In this document: positions 5,240-7,438 of the stretch, piece after piece | How positions within the stretch are numbered: the first letter of the stretch is position 1 | Layout of the letters: each line of letters starts with the position of its first letter | From: DATMBL01 sp050735975 | GTDB taxonomy: Bacteria > Desulfobacterota > Binatia > UBA9968 | DNA: 7,438 nucleotides | Direction: 5' to 3' | NCBI GenBank assembly: GCA_050735975.1 | Contig: JBOHVS010000253.1 | Span: 1-7,438, forward strand | Program-made: the position numbers and the translations under genes | The notes under the pieces: generated by a model | Database searches by the model: none | Seen by the model: the letters and a program-made list of their open reading frames with translations, nothing else | What the model was told of the DNA's origin: nothing

Positions 5240-7147
5240 ATGAAATTCCCGCATAGCCCCCTCTCAGTACTGCTATCGCTGCTCGTACTCGCACCGTGGA
5301 CGATTCCGGCCAACCTCCATGGCCAGATATCCCCCAAAGCCATGGTTCTCGCATGGGATGGCGCCGTACCGTCTTTCGTCGACGAAATGTTACGTCGAGG
5401 CAAACTCCCCAATCTCGCGAAACTAATAGACGGGGGAGCTTTCGCCGATCAGGTGAAACCGAGCTTTCCGTCCTCTACCGCTCCCGCATTCGCTTCATTA
5501 TGGTCCGGCGCGGCCCCTAAGGTAACGGGGATAAGCGGGAACCGCGTGCCGAGGCTGCCGCGGAGCCAGCACACCATTCTCGAGAGCGCCGGAGGTTTCA
5601 ATCCGGCGCTATTACGGGCGGAGCCCCTGTGGGCCGCGGCAATAAGGGCTGGACGAAAGGTCGTTGCCGCGCATGTTCCGTTCGCCGGAAAATCATCGGC
5701 TGGGGGAGTGCACTTCCAGGGCTATGCGGGTATCGCGGGACGCGCCGGGGTTGTCAATGGCCGGAGTTCGAGGCCGCGACCCGCCGCGTCTTGGGAAAAT
5801 ATTCCGGCCAGCGGCGCGCCTCCGCTGGAGATTAGTTTTAAGATTGCCGCGTCCAACTTGTTTGGCCTTCTCGTTGACGACCCATTAGATCCGCTGGGCG
5901 GATACGACACACTCCTCGTGACAAGCACCCGCGACGGCAAAGATATCAGGACCAAGTTGAAAAGCGCCCCTGGCGGGTCAGCAAGCGACCGTCTTTGGAG
6001 CGCGCCTGTCGCGATGAACGCCGGCGCCGGGCGCTCGGCAACCACTTACCTGAGATTATTCGACCTTAAGGCCGACGGCAGCGACTTTCTTCTTTACTTC
6101 ACCCGGCCGGCGCGCCAAGTGATCTCGCGTCCGGAGCTAGTCAAAGACGCCGGCGCGGCCGTTAGATCCTTCATCGGCAACGGAGCGACTCAGCTTTACA
6201 CGCGAGGCGCTCTCGGTCCGACCATTCCTGACGGCGGCGACGGCACCGCGGAAGCTCGGTATCTGGAAACCGCAATTGTTGCGCAACACCAACTAAAAGA
6301 AACGATTCGTTGGGCGCTGGATCACCTTTCCTGGGATCTTTTCTTTGCTTACACACCCTTTCCCGACGAACCGGAACACATGTGGAGAGGCTATATGGAG
6401 CCGAGCCTTCCGGGTTTTCGTCAGGAAATTGCGGAACGTCTCCATTTTTTTCTCGAACGGATTTACCAAACGTCAGACGACATACTCGGAGTTATGATGG
6501 CCCGTCGACCGGAAAACACGATCGTCGCGGTGATTTCCGACCATGGCATGGAGGGCATCAGTAAACTGGTCGCTATCAACAAGGCGTTACAAGAAAGCGG
6601 GTTGTTGGCGCTCGACGATCATGGGCGCGTGGATCTTGCGAATACCAGAGCAGTGTATCCGAGCGTGAATAACGGTTACGTGCTGATCAATACGGCGGAT
6701 CGCAAAAATGGCATCGTTACACGCGCGGAGCGCGCCGGGGTAGTTGAGCGAATTCGTGAAGCGCTTGCCCGGATCCGCGACGGCAACCGCCGGCCGGTGG
6801 CCGGAATCTTCGACGCCCAGACAGAAGGAACGCCAATGGGCATCGGCGGCGATTCCGCCGGCGACCTCTACCTCGACCTGCTGCCGGGATACGATTTTGA
6901 TCCGAGGCTCCGCTCCGCTGATCTCATCACAAAGCGCGAGCCCCATGGGACGCACGGCTTCAATCCGTCGCGCCTGTCCATGCGCACGATCATGGCCTTC
7001 AACGGGCCGGGTGTCGCGGCAGGACGCAAGCTACAAGATGCCGCCATTATCGATTTTGCGCCGACGCTCTCCAGACTGCTGCATATTCCCATTCCGAAGG
7101 ACGCCACGGGTAAAGTACTCGAAGAAGTCTTTTCACGCCCGCGTTGA
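5240..7147 (+). CDS. Secreted type I phosphodiesterase / nucleotide pyrophosphatase-like protein (alkaline phosphatase superfamily)
   Basis: A complete 635-residue protein with an N-terminal signal peptide: a basic start, a hydrophobic core at about 8-20 (LSVLLSLLVLAPW) and likely cleavage near residues 24-29. It should act in the periplasm, at the surface or outside. The PF01663 fold is shown by a complete two-metal site: Asp40 (VLAWDGA), nucleophile Thr80 (PSFPSSTAPAF), Asp376 and His380 (PDEPEH), Asp434 and His435 (SDHGME) and His572 (GTHG). Such enzymes hydrolyse phosphodiester or phosphomonoester bonds. Residues about 150-340 form a long insertion between nucleophile and second metal cluster, with beta-rich stretches such as TTYLRLFDLKADGSDFLLYF, larger than in classical NPPs. 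The nucleophile is followed by Pro-Ala rather than the Pro-Asn of nucleotide pyrophosphatases, so the substrate is unknown. ATG 5240 is chosen because the signal peptide follows at once. It stands alone, divergent from ptrB, and gives no pathway clue. Family firm, substrate not. Confidence 0.9.
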   Translation: MKFPHSPLSVLLSLLVLAPWTIPANLHGQISPKAMVLAWDGAVPSFVDEMLRRGKLPNLAKLIDGGAFADQVKPSFPSSTAPAFASLWSGAAPKVTGISGNRVPRLPRSQHTILESAGGFNPALLRAEPLWAAAIRAGRKVVAAHVPFAGKSSAGGVHFQGYAGIAGRAGVVNGRSSRPRPAASWENIPASGAPPLEISFKIAASNLFGLLVDDPLDPLGGYDTLLVTSTRDGKDIRTKLKSAPGGSASDRLWSAPVAMNAGAGRSATTYLRLFDLKADGSDFLLYFTRPARQVISRPELVKDAGAAVRSFIGNGATQLYTRGALGPTIPDGGDGTAEARYLETAIVAQHQLKETIRWALDHLSWDLFFAYTPFPDEPEHMWRGYMEPSLPGFRQEIAERLHFFLERIYQTSDDILGVMMARRPENTIVAVISDHGMEGISKLVAINKALQESGLLALDDHGRVDLANTRAVYPSVNNGYVLINTADRKNGIVTRAERAGVVERIREALARIRDGNRRPVAGIFDAQTEGTPMGIGGDSAGDLYLDLLPGYDFDPRLRSADLITKREPHGTHGFNPSRLSMRTIMAFNGPGVAAGRKLQDAAIIDFAPTLSRLLHIPIPKDATGKVLEEVFSRPR

Positions 7148-7197
7148 CACAAGCTTGCCTTCTGTCGCAACCCAAAAAAGAATACTGACCACTAGCG

Positions 7198-7226
7198 CAC
7201 GACGAGCACCAAGGCTCACGAAGAAG
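7198..7226. repeat. Three degenerate CACGAAG-type units in tandem
   Basis: CACGACGAG (7198-7206), CACCAAGGCT (7207-7216) and CACGAAGAAG (7217-7226) follow each other with a period of 9-10 bases. This resembles CACGAAGGA-type phased intergenic repeats that I recall from many bacterial genomes. The copies are diverged and few, so it looks like a decayed fragment. Confidence 0.4.
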
Positions 7227-7234
7227 TGGGATGG

Positions 7235-7310
7235 TTCACCGCGGAGGCGCGCACAGGACGCCGACGGCAAGGATGTGAAAAGAAAATCTCTGCGTACTCT
7301 GTGTCTCTTA
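7235..7310. repeat. Degenerate palindromic element (TTCACCGCGGAG ... CTCTGCGTACTCTGTGTCTCT type)
   Basis: The left part starts TTCACCGCGGAGGCGC and continues in purine-leaning phased units. After an A-rich centre (about 7278-7287) the right part reads CTCTGCGTACTCTGTGTCTC, roughly the reverse complement of the left arm with indels. From memory, ACCGCAGAGACGCAGAG...CTCTGCGTCTCTGCGGT palindromes are common intergenic repeats. The expected right terminus (GTGGTGA) is missing at 7310, but CTCTGTGGTGA occurs at 7428-7438, matching 7236-7246 inverted in 9 of 11 bases. Confidence 0.5.
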
Positions 7311-7395
7311 TGAAAATGAATTGAGACAACGTTTTGTTACTGCCTGGCGGTCGCGTTGATCAAAGTAGTTAGCAGCGCAACACTATCATTTTCAT
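7310..7395. repeat. Perfect 10-bp inverted repeat ATGAAAATGA / TCATTTTCAT
   Basis: ATGAAAATGA at 7310-7319 and its exact complement at 7386-7395 are separated by 66 bases. A perfect 10-bp match at this distance is unlikely but not impossible by chance. It begins exactly where the palindromic element at 7235-7310 breaks off. Confidence 0.4.
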
Positions 7396-7438
7396 CCGCG
7401 GTGTTGTACCGACTGGTACATGAATTACTCTGTGGTGA
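7337..7438 (-). CDS. Possible 3' end of an unidentified minus-strand gene (partial)
   Basis: Reading leftward from the window edge, a frame stays open for 33 codons and stops at TAA (7337-7339). Its last residues are DENDSVALLTTLINATARQ, an acidic linker followed by what could be an amphipathic C-terminal helix, which is protein-like. No ATG lies in frame inside the window, so it would be the tail of a gene starting beyond 7438. I do not recognise the family. Against it, a plus-strand frame over the same bases is also open, 33 codons is too short to be significant, and bases 7428-7438 resemble a repeat terminus. If real, it would be convergent with the phosphodiesterase gene. Confidence 0.3.
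   Translation of the reverse strand, partial: SPQSNSCTSRYNTADENDSVALLTTLINATARQ
7405..7420. repeat. Short perfect hairpin TGTACC-GACT-GGTACA
   Basis: A 6-bp perfect stem with a four-base loop. It could be an operator-like half-site pair, a small RNA hairpin, or chance. It would lie inside the possible partial minus-strand gene. Confidence 0.3.

Larger units (their letters stand above)
7148..7336. other. Intergenic region after the phosphodiesterase, repeat-bearing
   Basis: No gene is supported. A longer open frame running into this stretch from inside the phosphodiesterase is an out-of-frame shadow rich in Arg and Ser. The contents are the degraded repeats listed separately (7198-7226 and 7235-7310). 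No obvious GC-rich hairpin with a T-run follows the TGA at 7145-7147. Confidence 0.5.

Noticed and set aside
7198..7226. Tandem 9-10-base units considered as a CRISPR fragment
   Set aside because: Units are far shorter than CRISPR repeats, there are no spacers, and no cas genes are nearby.
6744..7313. 189-residue plus-strand frame overlapping the end of the phosphodiesterase
   Set aside because: Out-of-frame product rich in Arg, Ser and Pro; the overlapping frame encodes the conserved GTHG metal motif. The tail crosses degenerate repeats.
7340..7356. Resemblance of TGCCTGGCGGTCGCG to the 5' end of 5S rRNA
   Set aside because: The match ends after about 15 bases; the complementary 3' strand and the conserved internal 5S segments are absent.

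Overview
The window looks like ordinary chromosomal housekeeping DNA from an uncultured or environmental Gram-negative bacterium of moderately high GC. The gene set (L19, a bactofilin, RarA, a DUF502 membrane protein, oligopeptidase B, a secreted AP-superfamily phosphodiesterase) together with palindromic intergenic repeats built from short phased units is what I would expect in deltaproteobacterial, Binatota-like or acidobacterial genomes. That placement is inference from style and was not tested. I find no phage, plasmid, CRISPR, transposase or defence genes, and I do not see a previously undescribed multi-gene system.

Layout. The window opens in the last codons of rplS (+, stop at 88). A 199-bp gap with a TTGAGG-type repeat separates it from a convergent small bactofilin (-, 288-653). 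The bactofilin and rarA (+, start best placed at 745) are divergent across 91 bp. A 200-bp gap holding a possible short leader ORF follows, then a two-TM DUF502 protein (+, 2283-2831). A 163-bp palindrome-bearing gap separates this from convergent oligopeptidase B (-, 2995-5025). A 214-bp divergent promoter region leads to a secreted type I phosphodiesterase (+, 5240-7147). The last 291 bp hold more degraded repeats and possibly the 3' end of a further minus-strand gene (stop at 7337).

How the genes relate. Each complete gene seems to be transcribed on its own; there is no tight operon and no clear shared pathway. RarA acts in replication-fork maintenance, the bactofilin in the envelope-associated cytoskeleton, oligopeptidase B in cytosolic peptide turnover, and the phosphodiesterase outside the cytoplasm. 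The points most worth a second look are: (1) both clear convergent junctions, and the possible third one at the right end, carry a different imperfect palindrome made of short phased repeats, while none was noticed in the divergent promoter regions; (2) oligopeptidase B keeps its catalytic triad, but one member of each of two acidic pairs linked to dibasic substrate recognition is replaced (E to D, D to A); (3) the phosphodiesterase has a complete two-metal site but an unusually long segment between nucleophile and second metal cluster, and lacks the Asn that follows the nucleophile in nucleotide pyrophosphatases.
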